Translations under genes and position numbers: made by a program
Part shown: one piece after another, positions 11,101 through 20,366 of the stretch
How the letters are laid out: each line of letters opens with the position of its first letter
Position numbering within the stretch: position 1 is the first letter of the stretch
NCBI GenBank assembly: GCA_049999725.1
Contig: JBNGIS010008568.1
Location: forward strand, 1 to 32,264
Reading direction: 5' to 3'
Origin: Haplomitrium mnioides
Lineage: Eukaryota > Marchantiophyta > Haplomitriopsida > Calobryales
DNA length: 32,264 bases
The notes under the pieces: model-generated
Seen by the model: only the letters and a program-made list of their open reading frames with translations
The model's database searches: none
Told to the model about the DNA's origin: nothing

Positions 11101-12920
11101 ATTTCTATTCACTGTATGAATACTCAGACCATATAGAAGAGAGAGAGTGTGTGTGTGTGCAAATAGATGATCATTTTTCATATATGATTTCTCAGACTAT
11201 TTTTGATATTCTCCTTGAACCAAGGATTGTTAAAGAGGCACAAGACAACTTTAATTGGCCGGAATGGGAAAAAACAATGATTTCAAAATTGGATTCTATG
11301 GTCCAAAGTAAAGTGTTTGGACCTATTGTTCCCACACCTCCTGACACCCACTTGATAGGTTATTAGTGGATATTTTTCAAAGAGCAAAATGCTAAAGGCG
11401 AAGTTGTTAGATATAAGACACGCTTTGTAGCCAAAGGCTATACATAGATACCAGGGAGAGTCTTTGGTCTCACATATGCTCATGTCATGGATGCTATTAC
11501 TTACCAATAACTAGTGGCTTTTACTTAGGACATGAGCTCATAATACATCATATGAATGTAGTGACAACATACATTTATGGCATATTAGATAGCCAGATTT
11601 ATATGAGAGCACCTCCAAAGCTAATTGTCAGGAATATCTATCATATTCAGAGGGAGCATATCTCCAAGGATAACCGTATTGGGCGTGGACCAATAGTCCC
11701 CACGATGCAGATATAAGTGAGTAGGCCTTTAGCCTCTCTTGTGCATCAATCCATGCTTGTGGTCAAAGATGGATATGCAGTCCAGATCATGCGAACTATA
11801 TGTGGACTTAAACAAAGTGGTGGAATATGGTATGAGAGATTTCAGGAAGAGATGTTAGCTATGGTTTTCACCATGACGACATTGTGCCATGCTTATTTAC
11901 TAAACATGTCAACAATGAATTTATAATTGTTGCGATGTATGTTGATGATATTAATCTTTTTGGTCGTAAATCCTTGAGCATATTATTATAATGTTTAAGA
12001 AATTTTTTGACATGAAGTATATTGGCGAGATCACTTATTATTTAGGCCTTCAATTTGAGTACTTACAAAATGGCATACTTTTGCATCAAAGTACATATAC
12101 CAAGAAGGTACTCAAACAATTTACTATGGATAAATCTCATCCTATTATATCTCCTATGGAGTTACGTACATTGGATCGAGATAAAGAAATGTTCAAGAAG
12201 AGAACTAAAAATGAGCCATTACTTGGATATGAGAAGACTTATCTCTCAGCTATTGGTACTCTTATATTTCTTGCAAACCAAACTCGTCTTGATATTTCAT
12301 TTGCCGTGAACTTGCTTTCTAGACATAGTTCACAACCCACTATATAACATTGGAATGGGATTAAACGTATCTTTCGATACTTACAAGATACTATTGGTAT
12401 GGGACTTTATTACCCTAGGTATACTGATAAGATTCTCACTTGTTATGCTGATGTTGGACATCTATATGATCTAGACGATGCAAAATCACAAATTGGATAT
12501 ATATTCCTATATGACCCTACTACTATATCTTGGAAGAGTACTAAGCAAGCACTAACTTGTACCTCTTCTAATTATTCAAAGATTATAGCATTGTATGAGG
12601 CTAGTATAGAGTGTATTTGGCTTAGGAGTATGATTGATCATATACGTGTGCATGTTGGTTTGCCTTGTTTGACTAGCCCTACTCTTTTGTATGAAGATAG
12701 TTTGGTATGTGTTGAACACACTTCCAAGAGATTCATTAAAAGAGACTGTATCAAGCACATTGCTCTCAAATTCTTCTTTACTTATGAGCAACATGATGAG
12801 ACTATTTCTGTATAGGTTATTGTAGGTAAGGACAATCAACACGACTTGTTTACGAAGTCTTTAACTCAAGCACTTCATCGGCTCCATTGTAACGACATTG
12901 GTTTACATCGACTTTCTTGA
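11101..12920 (+). pseudogene. pol: Reverse transcriptase and RNase H pseudogene of element A
   Basis: Recognisable pieces in order are NWPEWEKTM, KVFGPIVPTPPDT, YMRAPPKL, TICGLKQSGGIWYERF, YVDDIN (11938-11955), YYLGLQFEYL, HQSTYTKKVLKQF, RLDISFAVNLLSRHSSQPT and the RNase H part (SQIGYIFL, ISWKSTKQAL, ECIWLR). The last aligned codon is the stop at 12918-12920, matching B's GLRKLSE end. The first catalytic Asp, in MDVITAYLYG of B, reads Asn here (MNVVTTYIYG). RNase H also carries changes near NHAE (NYSK). Between YMRAPPKL and CGLKQSG lie about 65 extra codons, including one GRGPIVPTMQ unit related to B's repeat. Confidence 0.9.
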
Positions 12921-13150
12921 CTCTTGGACAATTGACATGGTATTATTATTATTATGTCTTATTATGATTCATCTATGTTTTCATAGATCAAGTTGGTTGT
13001 ACTCTTTCTCTCGCATGACTATGAAAGGGTTTTAATGAGTCAACATCTTTATGTTGCATAGAAACATCAATGCAACATGAGTTGATGAGTCTGTATACTT
13101 AGATAACTATATCTTATTCTTTGTTTGTAGCATATTACAAACAAGCCCGG
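12921..13150 (+). other. 3' untranslated region of element A
   Basis: It aligns with the corresponding part of B around ACTCTTTC and GGGTTTTAATGAG. Plant copia elements of this type commonly have such a segment before the 3' LTR. The bases just before the LTR head (CAAGCCCGG) look like a degraded polypurine tract. Confidence 0.6.
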
Positions 13151-13180
13151 TGTTAAGATATAATGTTTATAGTTAGTATC
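13151..13180 (+). repeat. Head of the 3' LTR of element A
   Basis: The 30 bp starting TGTTAAGATATAATGTTTAT match 5751-5780 with one or two changes. The match ends at AGTATC, where element B starts with TGTTATAGG. Confidence 0.7.
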
Positions 13181-13325
13181 TGTTATAGGACTATAGGACT
13201 AACCCTATCTATACCATATATATAGATGGGGCTACATACAATCGCATCTCTCTATGTATGGATTCGATGGAATGAAGAAGTGCGGCGCTGCCTGACTTGC
13301 TGTGTGTCTCATATCTACGATAACA
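13181..13325 (+). repeat. 5' LTR of element B
   Basis: It starts TGTTATAGG and ends GATAACA, giving the usual TG...CA ends. From 13201 it matches the 3' LTR from 20807 closely. It contains a TATA box (13217-13225). At 145 bp it is short for a plant copia LTR. Confidence 0.8.
13217..13225 (+). promoter_or_regulatory. TATA box in the LTR of element B
   Basis: TATATATAG is conserved at the same place in the 3' LTR (20823-20831). It fits the Pol II promoter that makes the genomic RNA. Confidence 0.6.
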
Positions 13326-13340
13326 CGTTATTAGCACGAC
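13326..13340 (+). promoter_or_regulatory. Primer-binding site of element B, matching a tRNA-Ile anticodon arm
   Basis: CGTTATTAGCACGAC directly follows the LTR end. Its reverse complement, GTCGTGCTAATAACG, is what I recall for the anticodon stem-loop of plant cytosolic tRNA-Ile (anticodon AAU). Copia-type elements are known to use cleaved half-tRNAs as primers. The tRNA match is from memory and should be aligned. Confidence 0.6.
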
Positions 13341-13798
13341 TGGCTCTACAAATTTTTTTTTCATAAAGACAAGATTCAAGACACGCACAACGCAGGCACT
13401 ACGATTCAACTCTCGAGCAACATTCTGGTCCACGACATCTCTGTTTTCATTTTTTCTTCTTTTTTTTCTGTTTTCCTGTTTTCTCCCGCAGAACCTCTTG
13501 GCTCGAGAAGGTACGCGTGAGGTTCAACCAAAAAAAAAAAACAAAACAAAACAACATCTCCACATCTTTCTTTCTATACCTTTTTTTTTCTTTTCCTCTC
13601 TTTGTACTTCCTTTTTTTTTCCTTTCTAATCAAACTAGGGTATCCGCTGCGCTCTGTTTTTCTTTTTCCTCTCGCTTGCTCCCCGCGGTACTGAGTTCCT
13701 TCGACGGGCTGTGCTTCATCCTGTTTTTGATCCTACACTCCCTTCGACGGGTTGATCCTGCGACTTCGACGGACTGAGCTTCTCTCTCTTGCATTTTT

Positions 13799-13906
13799 GC
13801 CTTTGACTCCTTAGCGGCGGTGTGTTTCTTCTCTCTCTCTTGCGTTTTCGCCTTTGACTCCTTGGCGGCGGTGTGTTTCTTCTCTCTCTCTTGCGTTTTG
13901 CCTTTG
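13799..13906 (+). repeat. 51-bp tandem repeat running into the assembly gap
   Basis: Units begin GCCTTTGACTCCTT at 13799 and 13850, and a third starts at 13900 just before the Ns. Units are nearly identical and contain GCGGCGGTGTGTTTC and a CT run. A degenerate copy precedes at 13770-13798. The array probably continues through the gap. Confidence 0.8.
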
Positions 13907-14306
13907 NNNNNNNNNNNNNNNNNNNNNNNNNNNNNNNNNNNNNNNNNNNNNNNNNNNNNNNNNNNNNNNNNNNNNNNNNNNNNNNNNNNNNNNNNNNNNN
14001 NNNNNNNNNNNNNNNNNNNNNNNNNNNNNNNNNNNNNNNNNNNNNNNNNNNNNNNNNNNNNNNNNNNNNNNNNNNNNNNNNNNNNNNNNNNNNNNNNNNN
14101 NNNNNNNNNNNNNNNNNNNNNNNNNNNNNNNNNNNNNNNNNNNNNNNNNNNNNNNNNNNNNNNNNNNNNNNNNNNNNNNNNNNNNNNNNNNNNNNNNNNN
14201 NNNNNNNNNNNNNNNNNNNNNNNNNNNNNNNNNNNNNNNNNNNNNNNNNNNNNNNNNNNNNNNNNNNNNNNNNNNNNNNNNNNNNNNNNNNNNNNNNNNN
14301 NNNNNN
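13907..14306. other. Assembly gap of 400 unknown bases
   Basis: A run of exactly 400 Ns inside the tandem repeat of element B's leader. The round size suggests an estimated or default gap. The true length of the leader is therefore unknown. Confidence 0.95.
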
Positions 14307-15324
14307 GCTTCTATTCCTTCGGCTTGATCCTGCTCCTTTTGGCGGCTGTGTTCTTCCCCGTTTTTGCCCCTACTCCTTCGAAGAGCCACGCTTCATCCTG
14401 TTTTTGATCCTGCTCCTTAGACGGAACACGCTTCTTCTCCATTCTTTTTCTGCTCCTGTTCCTTTGGCGGCTTTGCTTCATTCCGTTTGTGCTTCTCCTT
14501 TACTCGACGAGTTGTGCTTCCTATTTTTCTTGTTCATCACTACTCGAAGAAAGCGACTCAGGTGCTCTCCTTCTTTTCTCCCTTTTATCTACTCGACAAG
14601 TTGTGCTCAGGTGCTCTCTTATTACTCTTTTTTTTTGCCCATTAGACATTTTGTGCTCTCCACTCGATCCTTATTACCCACTCGACGAGCTATCCTATTG
14701 ATCCTCTTTGACTATTCAAAGGGCTGTACTTCTTTCTTTTGCTTCCTCGCTACTTGACGGGCTATGCTCAATCTGTGATCTGTTGATCCTCGCGTGACTG
14801 AGCTCATATTTAGTTATTCCTCCTTCTCTCCTTTTTTTTTTGCATTAGCTTGGCAACTCACAGCTGTTTCATCTGGTAATGCTTGACGATTGGTGCTCGT
14901 GACATGCTCTTTCAACTTCATCGACCTGGTGCTCACACATTCCTCTGCTAGCGGGACATAACTGACCAGGGCGAACGAAGAGCGACACCGACAACAACAG
15001 AACAACCTTTACTCAACAATAGCAACACATTACAGGGTAGTTTTCCAGTACAGTTCTGAAAGTTTGTTTTAGCACATTTACCTTTCATTTTTTTTTCCAG
15101 AGGATACTTCATTTTCAGTTCATTTCCTTTGTTTTCCGCATTAAGAAGAAAACATAAACAGGTACCACGATCTAAAACATCCCCGCGACACGCGGAGACC
15201 AGCAGTACTAATCATATTGCGCATCAGTTTGTTTTTCTATCCTTTTCGCATCATCTCTTTTTCACTTTCACGATCTGGACTGTTACTGAAACAGAACCAG
15301 ATAGACACTGGGAATATACCAACC

Positions 15325-16188
15325 ATGAACCCGGTAGGTTCATTGAAATTCCCCACACTAAAACTCGATGGATCAAATTACCAGTCGTGGTCAATGGACA
15401 TTACCACATACCTTACGTCCAAAGGCATCCAAGATATCCTCACCCACGACGAAGGCACGAACCCTCGCGACGCTGCTCGAGCCTTAATCCTCATACGCCA
15501 CCATATTGTGGAACCACTTAAACTTCAATACCTGAATCACCACAACCCTAGATTACTATGGAATGAACTCAAATTGAGGTTCGACCACTTGACATCAATG
15601 TCACTCCCTACAGCGAGACATGACTGGATAAACCTGCGCGTCCAAGATCACACATCGATTGTGAATTACAACAGCGAACTGTTCCGGATTGCCTCCCAGC
15701 TGGCCATATGTGGCCACCCCGTATCAGATGAAGAACAGATAGAGAAGACCCTATCAACATTCCCTGTCAGCAACCTTATCTTGGCATCCCAATATCGCAA
15801 TATGCGATTCACAAGATACTCAGAGCTTATCGCATATATGCTTCTAGCCGAGAAACATCAAATTCTACTCATTGAGAACGCGAAAAAGCGACCTCCTGGT
15901 TCTGCTGCACCTCCCGCCAATCCTGAATCACATTACACACAACATTATCCATCCCATACAAACCATCCTAGGGGACCTCACACCAGCAGAGGTAGAGGTA
16001 GGGGAAGAGGAAACCCCAAATTCAGGGGGAGTACAAAATACTCCAGTGCCAACACACCTCCCTTCTTCACAAGCAAGGATAGGAATAATAGGCAATATAC
16101 CTCCAATCGACCTGAATACAAAACACGTCAATGGACACCAAGAGGTGGTCGACAACATCAACGCGACCAAAAGCCATTCTCCCAATAG
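15325..16188 (+). CDS. gag: Gag of element B (capsid part)
   Basis: 287 codons from ATG at 15325 to TAG at 16186. I chose this ATG because MNPVGSLKFPTLKLDGSNY matches the usual copia Gag start and element A's Gag begins at the same place. The upstream open stretch is leader. The capsid domain (residues about 1-190) includes LDGSNYQSW, LKLQYLN, WNELKLRFDH, VQDHTSIVNYNSEL and IEKTLSTFPVSN. The tail (residues about 200-287) is rich in Pro, Arg and Gly with an RGRGRGRG stretch typical of RNA binding. The TAG separates it from the zinc knuckle, which continues in the same frame. It might be read through, or the stop may be a mutation. Confidence 0.9.
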   Translation: MNPVGSLKFPTLKLDGSNYQSWSMDITTYLTSKGIQDILTHDEGTNPRDAARALILIRHHIVEPLKLQYLNHHNPRLLWNELKLRFDHLTSMSLPTARHDWINLRVQDHTSIVNYNSELFRIASQLAICGHPVSDEEQIEKTLSTFPVSNLILASQYRNMRFTRYSELIAYMLLAEKHQILLIENAKKRPPGSAAPPANPESHYTQHYPSHTNHPRGPHTSRGRGRGRGNPKFRGSTKYSSANTPPFFTSKDRNNRQYTSNRPEYKTRQWTPRGGRQHQRDQKPFSQ

Positions 16189-16476
16189 AGAAATAATCAG
16201 ACCTCATACCACAGATGCGGAACTCGAGGCCATACACAATCAGTATGCCGAGTTCCTGCCCATTTGGCCAAACTATACCAAAACAGCATCAAGCGCACGC
16301 AACCCGAGGTTCATGGGACTATCTTGGACATCCCCGACGTCGACGAATACCCGACATACAACATGCAGCCAGAAAGTCGCATGATCCAACATTTGGATCC
16401 TGATCGGACTACCAACCACAGCAACACATGCATTGTCGATAGTGGCTCATCGCACACTATCCTACAGGATTGAAAC
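16189..16476 (+). pseudogene. pol: Nucleocapsid knuckle and protease start of element B
   Basis: This continues the gag frame after the TAG. The zinc knuckle at 16207-16248 reads Y-x2-C-x4-H-x4-C. The first Cys is Tyr (TAC), whereas element A keeps Cys there. The aspartic protease motif IVDSGSSHTIL follows, the Asp codon at 16438. A TGA at 16471 interrupts the frame where element A has Arg (CRSYF against D-stop-NLF), which fits CGA changed to TGA. With two stops nearby, this copy cannot make an intact Gag-Pol without suppression. Confidence 0.85.
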
Positions 16477-17718
16477 TTGTTCTCTTCGATCACTCCTTCT
16501 TCTCGACAACTGACAACTATCACAGGCCATAACCAGATAGAAGAAGGCTATGGCCCAGCCACTGTACGATTCCCTAACGGTACAATACTAAACATTCCTT
16601 CAGCCATATATGCTCCCACGGCAACCAAGAATCTCATCAGTTTCAGAGATATCCGTCGAAACGGATATCACATTCAAACCGGAAGGACCTCCAACACAGA
16701 AGTCTTACATATTATGATGCCAACAGGACTCACTATGCACATACAGGAAACCTTCCCGCTTTCCCCACATGGACTGTACATGACACATATTTACTCATAC
16801 CTTACAACCTCAATACGAATCTCGAATGCTCAACTCTGGCATAATCGACTCGGACACCTAGGCAAAGACATGTTTTACAGACTAAAACATGACAACATAG
16901 GCATCCCTAACAACGTACAACCTTTATCTCCCTCGTCTCCATGCATAGCATGTGCACAAAGAAAACTCAAAATCATACATCCAATACAAAAGACAAATAG
17001 ACGAATCCCCCGTTTCCTTGAATGGATCCATGCAAACGTTTGCGGACCCATTCACCCTCCATTCGGGCCATTCAAATATTTCCTAGTAACCATTGATGCA
17101 TCATCAAAATGGTCACAAGTATCTCTACTTACAACCAAAAATATGGTATTCCCCAAACTACTCTCACAAATTCTAAAACTAACCACTCAATTCCCCGAAT
17201 ACCCGATCAAAACCCTTAGAGTTGACAACGCCGGTGAATTTTCGTCTAAAACGTTCGACAAATTCTGCACATCGGCAGGAATAGATATCCAATATTCAGT
17301 CCCTCACGTCCATTTCCAGAATGGAATAGCTGAATCAGCAATTAAACGTATACAACTTATCGCTCGACCGCTACTCCTAAACACAAGCCTTCCTACCTCC
17401 GCATGGGGCCACGCTGTAATGCATGCAGCCACCCTAATAAGGTTCAGGCCATCGGCCTTCAACAGTTACTCGCCATATCGACTTACAATAGGCATGCCTG
17501 CAAACATTACACACCTCAGAACATTTGGATGTCTGGTCATGGTACCAATCCTCGGCCCCAACCAAACCAAAATGGGACCACAACGTCAGAAAGGAATATA
17601 TATTGGTTTTGAATCCCCATCAATAATTCGATATCTCGAACCAAGTACATCAGACGTTTTCAAGTCCAGATTCGCGGATTGCCAATTTTTTGAGGACATT
17701 TTCCCACCTTTAACATAG
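16477..17718 (+). CDS. pol: Protease C-part and integrase of element B
   Basis: An open stretch of 413 codons in the gag frame. The rest of the protease (TATKNLISFRDIRRNGYHI) is followed by the integrase zinc-binding domain, with WHNRLGHLG and CIACAQ giving the HHCC residues. The integrase core keeps all three catalytic acids: Asp in VTIDASSKW (near 17095), Asp in LRVDNAGEF (near 17224) and Glu in GIAESAIKR (near 17331). The core ends with GPQRQKGIYIGFES, SIIRYLEPST and FADCQFFED, typical of this copia lineage. It ends at TAG 17716, after which the same frame continues, so the stop is a lesion. The ATG at 16477 is only the first after the TGA, not a true start. Confidence 0.92.
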   Translation: MFSSITPSSRQLTTITGHNQIEEGYGPATVRFPNGTILNIPSAIYAPTATKNLISFRDIRRNGYHIQTGRTSNTEVLHIMMPTGLTMHIQETFPLSPHGLYMTHIYSYLTTSIRISNAQLWHNRLGHLGKDMFYRLKHDNIGIPNNVQPLSPSSPCIACAQRKLKIIHPIQKTNRRIPRFLEWIHANVCGPIHPPFGPFKYFLVTIDASSKWSQVSLLTTKNMVFPKLLSQILKLTTQFPEYPIKTLRVDNAGEFSSKTFDKFCTSAGIDIQYSVPHVHFQNGIAESAIKRIQLIARPLLLNTSLPTSAWGHAVMHAATLIRFRPSAFNSYSPYRLTIGMPANITHLRTFGCLVMVPILGPNQTKMGPQRQKGIYIGFESPSIIRYLEPSTSDVFKSRFADCQFFEDIFPPLT

Positions 17719-18249
17719 GACACCCCTTCAAACACCACAACACACAAGGAAGAACTGGTATGGCGTAACAACTCAATCCTTCAACCCGATGCCAGGACCG
17801 GACAATCAGACTATGAAGTACACAAGATACTCCACATCCAACAAATATTAGTCAAAACACCAGACACATTCAACGATATAACAGGTATCACCAAATCACA
17901 TATCGAAGCAGCCAATGTGCCTGCAAGACTACAAAAAGAAACCAGACCCGCTACCGATATTGCACCCAAGGCCAAAAGAGGACGCCCACTTGGCTCCAAA
18001 AATAAGCCAAAACCCGACCAATCACTCAACACCAACATCGAAACTCAACCAACCCAAGACAGAACGTCCGACACACCGAGATCAACAATTCTAGACAATG
18101 AGGAGATATCCATCGATTACTCGCATACCGGCCGTATCTGGACCAGAGACAAAACAGATATAGACGACATGTTTGCCTACTCAGTATCTCAAAGTATAGA
18201 TGAAAATACACCAGACCCTATCTCCGTACAAGACGCACAATCCAGATAG
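17719..18249 (+). pseudogene. pol: Integrase C-terminus and linker of element B
   Basis: Same frame as the preceding integrase. It includes TKSHIEAANVPARLQ and a basic AT-hook-like KRGRPLGSKNKP (near 17970-18010), which lies between integrase and reverse transcriptase in this lineage. Then comes EEISIDYSHTGRIW. It ends at TAG 18247, directly before DWPQWEQAI, the conserved start of the reverse transcriptase. No ATG start is present at its beginning. Confidence 0.8.
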
Positions 18250-18657
18250 GACTGGCCTCAATGGGAACAAGCGATTAATTCAGAGCTTGATTCCCTGATT
18301 CATCGCCAAGTTTTTGGCTCCATTACTCCAACAACTCCCGACATGACTCTGACCGGCTACAGATTCATTTTCATCAGAAAGAGAAATGCAAAGGGCGACA
18401 TCACCAGATACAAAGCCAAACTAGTTGCAAAAGGATACACTCAAATACCTGGCAGAGACTATAATCTGACATATTCACCCGTAATGGACTCCATTATATA
18501 CAGATATATGATCGCATTTGCCATTCAACGGAACCTCATCATGCACATCATGGACGTTATTACGGCTTACCTGTACGGCATACTTGACTCCCATATCTAC
18601 ATGAAGGCACCTCCAGAACTCATATCAAGGTTATCTTTTCACATTCAAGGGGAGAGA
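18250..18657 (+). CDS. pol: Reverse transcriptase, first half, of element B
   Basis: This copies the element RNA into DNA. The frame continues from the linker after a TAG. Motifs in order are DWPQWEQAINSEL, FIRKRNAKGDITRYKAKLVA, GYTQIPGRDYNLTYSPVMD and IMDVITAYLYGILDSHIYMKAPPEL. The first catalytic Asp is present in MDVITAYLYG. Normally 15-25 residues separate the PPEL-like motif from YGLKQ. Here a long repeat insertion follows in the same frame, so the two halves of the enzyme are pushed apart. Confidence 0.9.
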
Positions 18658-19151
18658 CAAACATCTGAGGTTGGACCTTTTGTCCCTCAAGGCCAAACAT
18701 CTGAAGTTGGACCTTTTGTCCCTCAAAACAAAACATTTGAGGTTCGACCTTTTGTCCCTCAATGCCAAATATCTTGGACTGGACCTTTTGTCCCCCAATG
18801 CAGAACATCTGAGATTGGACCTTTTGTCCCTAAATATAAATCCTCTGAGGTTAGACCTTCTGTCCCTCACAGTAAATCTGCAACAGGACCTATAGTCCAC
18901 AAATGGCTACAAAAGACAGGACCTGCTGTCCCCATGACAAAGAGAAAACGCCATTCAATGAACAACATGCTTAAAACTGCGATAACTGGACCTTTAGTCC
19001 AACCAGCACAACTGCTGAGCACGCAGTCCAACAGAGGACCTTCAGTCCCACCAACAAGCATGGCAGATTGGCAAAAGCTTGGACCTTCAGTCCAACCAGC
19101 AACAAAGCTGAACAAACACAATGACAAGGGACCTTTAGTCCCACATCAATC
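18658..19151 (+). repeat. 36-bp in-frame minisatellite inside the reverse transcriptase of element B
   Basis: Regular 36-bp units start at 18659, 18695, 18731, 18767, 18803 and 18839. Each encodes twelve residues such as QTSEVGPFVPQG. After 18874 the spacing loosens, but the core GGACCTnnnGTCC recurs near 18886, 18919, 18986, 19036, 19080 and 19130, giving about twelve GP-x-VP or GP-x-VQ motifs. The insertion is about 165 codons and free of stops in the enzyme's frame as far as 19273. Element A has one related unit at the same place. The frameshift joining to the second half lies somewhere in or after this tail. Confidence 0.9.
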
Positions 19152-20366
19152 ATGTGTACATGGAAACATTCCACCGACAAAGCAATCAGCAAATGCGACA
19201 TATATGGCACCAAATCGATCGGACCCTCAAAACAAAGCGGAAGAAATTGGTATCAAAGATTCAAATCAGAAATGATGACCATGAATTTTAAGAACGACGA
19301 CATTGCACCATGCCTATTCATGAAACAGGAAACCCCTAAGTATGTTATAGTAGCAATATACGTGGACGATATTAACATTTTTGGAACACCATGCCTTACC
19401 TCCGACACCATTGACAAACTGAAGACTACTTTTGAAATGCGAGACATTGGCGAACTTGACTTCTGCTTGGGAATACAATTTGAACACTTACATGATGGCA
19501 TTCTGATACACCAGTCAACTTACACATCGAAAATGCTGAAACAATTCAACATGAAAAAAGCTCACCCAATGAGCACGCCTATGGAAATGAGATCCTCCGA
19601 TCCTTCAAAAGACATGTTCTCAAAGAGGAAGGAAACAGAACCCACACTTGAACCAGAGAAACCATACCTATCTGCCATTAAAGCATTGATGTACTTGGCA
19701 AATCAGACCAGACCCGACATTGCTTTCGCTGTAAACCTACTAGCAAGACATAGCTCACAACCAACGATACGCCATTGGAATGGCATCAAAAGAATTTTCA
19801 CGTACATGCAAGGAACTGTAGACATGGGTCTATTCTTCCCGAAAAATGCAGAAAACGACATCGTTGGATATGTTGATGTTGGATACTTATCTGACCCCGA
19901 CGATACAAAATCACAAACAGGATATGTATTCCTTAAAGGGGGTACAGCAATTTCATGGAAAAGCACCAAACAGACCATTACAACAACCTCTACCAATCAT
20001 GCCGAAATTATAGCTTTATACGAGGCAAGTAGGGAATGTATTTGGCTACGACAGTTGATTGATCACATCAACTCCAACACTGGTCAGCAACTTATCCAAT
20101 CTCCTACAGTACTCTATGAAGATAATAGACCATGTGTTGATCAAATAGCCCAAGGATTCATCAAAGGGGACAGAATCAAACATATAGCCCCTAAATTCTT
20201 CTACACTCATGAACAACATGGTGAACAGATTAACGTGAAATGGATATCAAGCAAAGACAATAGGGCTGACATCTTCACAAAACCTCTACCTACTGCCCTA
20301 CACAAGGCACATACCGAGGGTATTGGTCTACGAAAATTATCTGAACTCAACAGAAAGCAAAATTGA
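19152..20366 (+). CDS. pol: Reverse transcriptase second half and RNase H of element B
   Basis: An open stretch of 404 codons in a frame shifted relative to the first half, so the start at 19152 is not a true start. The YGLKQSG motif is disturbed: it reads IYG, five extra residues (TKSIG), then PSKQSGRNWYQRF, as if 15 bases were inserted in frame. The catalytic YVDD is intact (19359-19370), followed by DFCLGIQFEHL, HQSTYTSKMLKQF and TRPDIAFAVNLLARHSSQPT. RNase H follows with its acids present (GYVDVGY, NHAEIIALYEAS, LYEDNRPC) and KHIAPKFFYTHEQ near the end. TGA closes the polyprotein at 20364. Confidence 0.92.
   Translation: MCTWKHSTDKAISKCDIYGTKSIGPSKQSGRNWYQRFKSEMMTMNFKNDDIAPCLFMKQETPKYVIVAIYVDDINIFGTPCLTSDTIDKLKTTFEMRDIGELDFCLGIQFEHLHDGILIHQSTYTSKMLKQFNMKKAHPMSTPMEMRSSDPSKDMFSKRKETEPTLEPEKPYLSAIKALMYLANQTRPDIAFAVNLLARHSSQPTIRHWNGIKRIFTYMQGTVDMGLFFPKNAENDIVGYVDVGYLSDPDDTKSQTGYVFLKGGTAISWKSTKQTITTTSTNHAEIIALYEASRECIWLRQLIDHINSNTGQQLIQSPTVLYEDNRPCVDQIAQGFIKGDRIKHIAPKFFYTHEQHGEQINVKWISSKDNRADIFTKPLPTALHKAHTEGIGLRKLSELNRKQN

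Larger units (their letters stand above)
5748..13180 (+). mobile_element. Ty1/copia retrotransposon A, degenerate
   Basis: An old, non-functional copia element. The order seen is 5' LTR, degraded primer-binding site, 2.3-kb leader, gag, protease, integrase, reverse transcriptase, RNase H, 3' untranslated region and the first 30 bp of a 3' LTR. The rest of that LTR appears displaced to 20932-20975 by insertion of element B. Coding parts align with B throughout, so the two belong to one lineage. Stops and frameshifts interrupt every domain. Catalytic positions are lost in integrase and reverse transcriptase. Confidence 0.9.
13341..15324 (+). other. Long pyrimidine-rich leader of element B
   Basis: Nearly 2 kb lie between the primer-binding site and the gag ATG. 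From about 13630 to 14800 the plus strand is C/T-rich and built of degenerate units of about 45-51 bp with phrases such as CTCCTTCGACGGGCTGTGCTTC-like cores (for example 13690-13720, 14380-14400, 14500-14520). The end (15100-15150) aligns with the end of A's leader around ATTTTCAG and GCATTAA. Long open frames here are low-complexity Phe/Leu/Ser/Pro text and run through unknown bases, so I do not call a gene. Confidence 0.65.

Noticed and set aside
13811-14757. Open frames of 157-294 codons across 13811-14757
   Set aside because: They run through 400 unknown bases and are otherwise low-complexity text from pyrimidine-rich tandem repeats.
16186-16188. Programmed stop-codon readthrough between gag and pol
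   Set aside because: A TAG in frame between gag and pol is suggestive, but three further in-frame stops and the mutated zinc knuckle show this copy is decaying, and element A does not support a conserved stop at this place. Family alignments would be needed.
15872-16403. Alternative-frame proteins overlapping gag and the start of pol
   Set aside because: The gag/pol frame here matches copia Gag, zinc knuckle and protease. The other frames are shadows with unusual composition.
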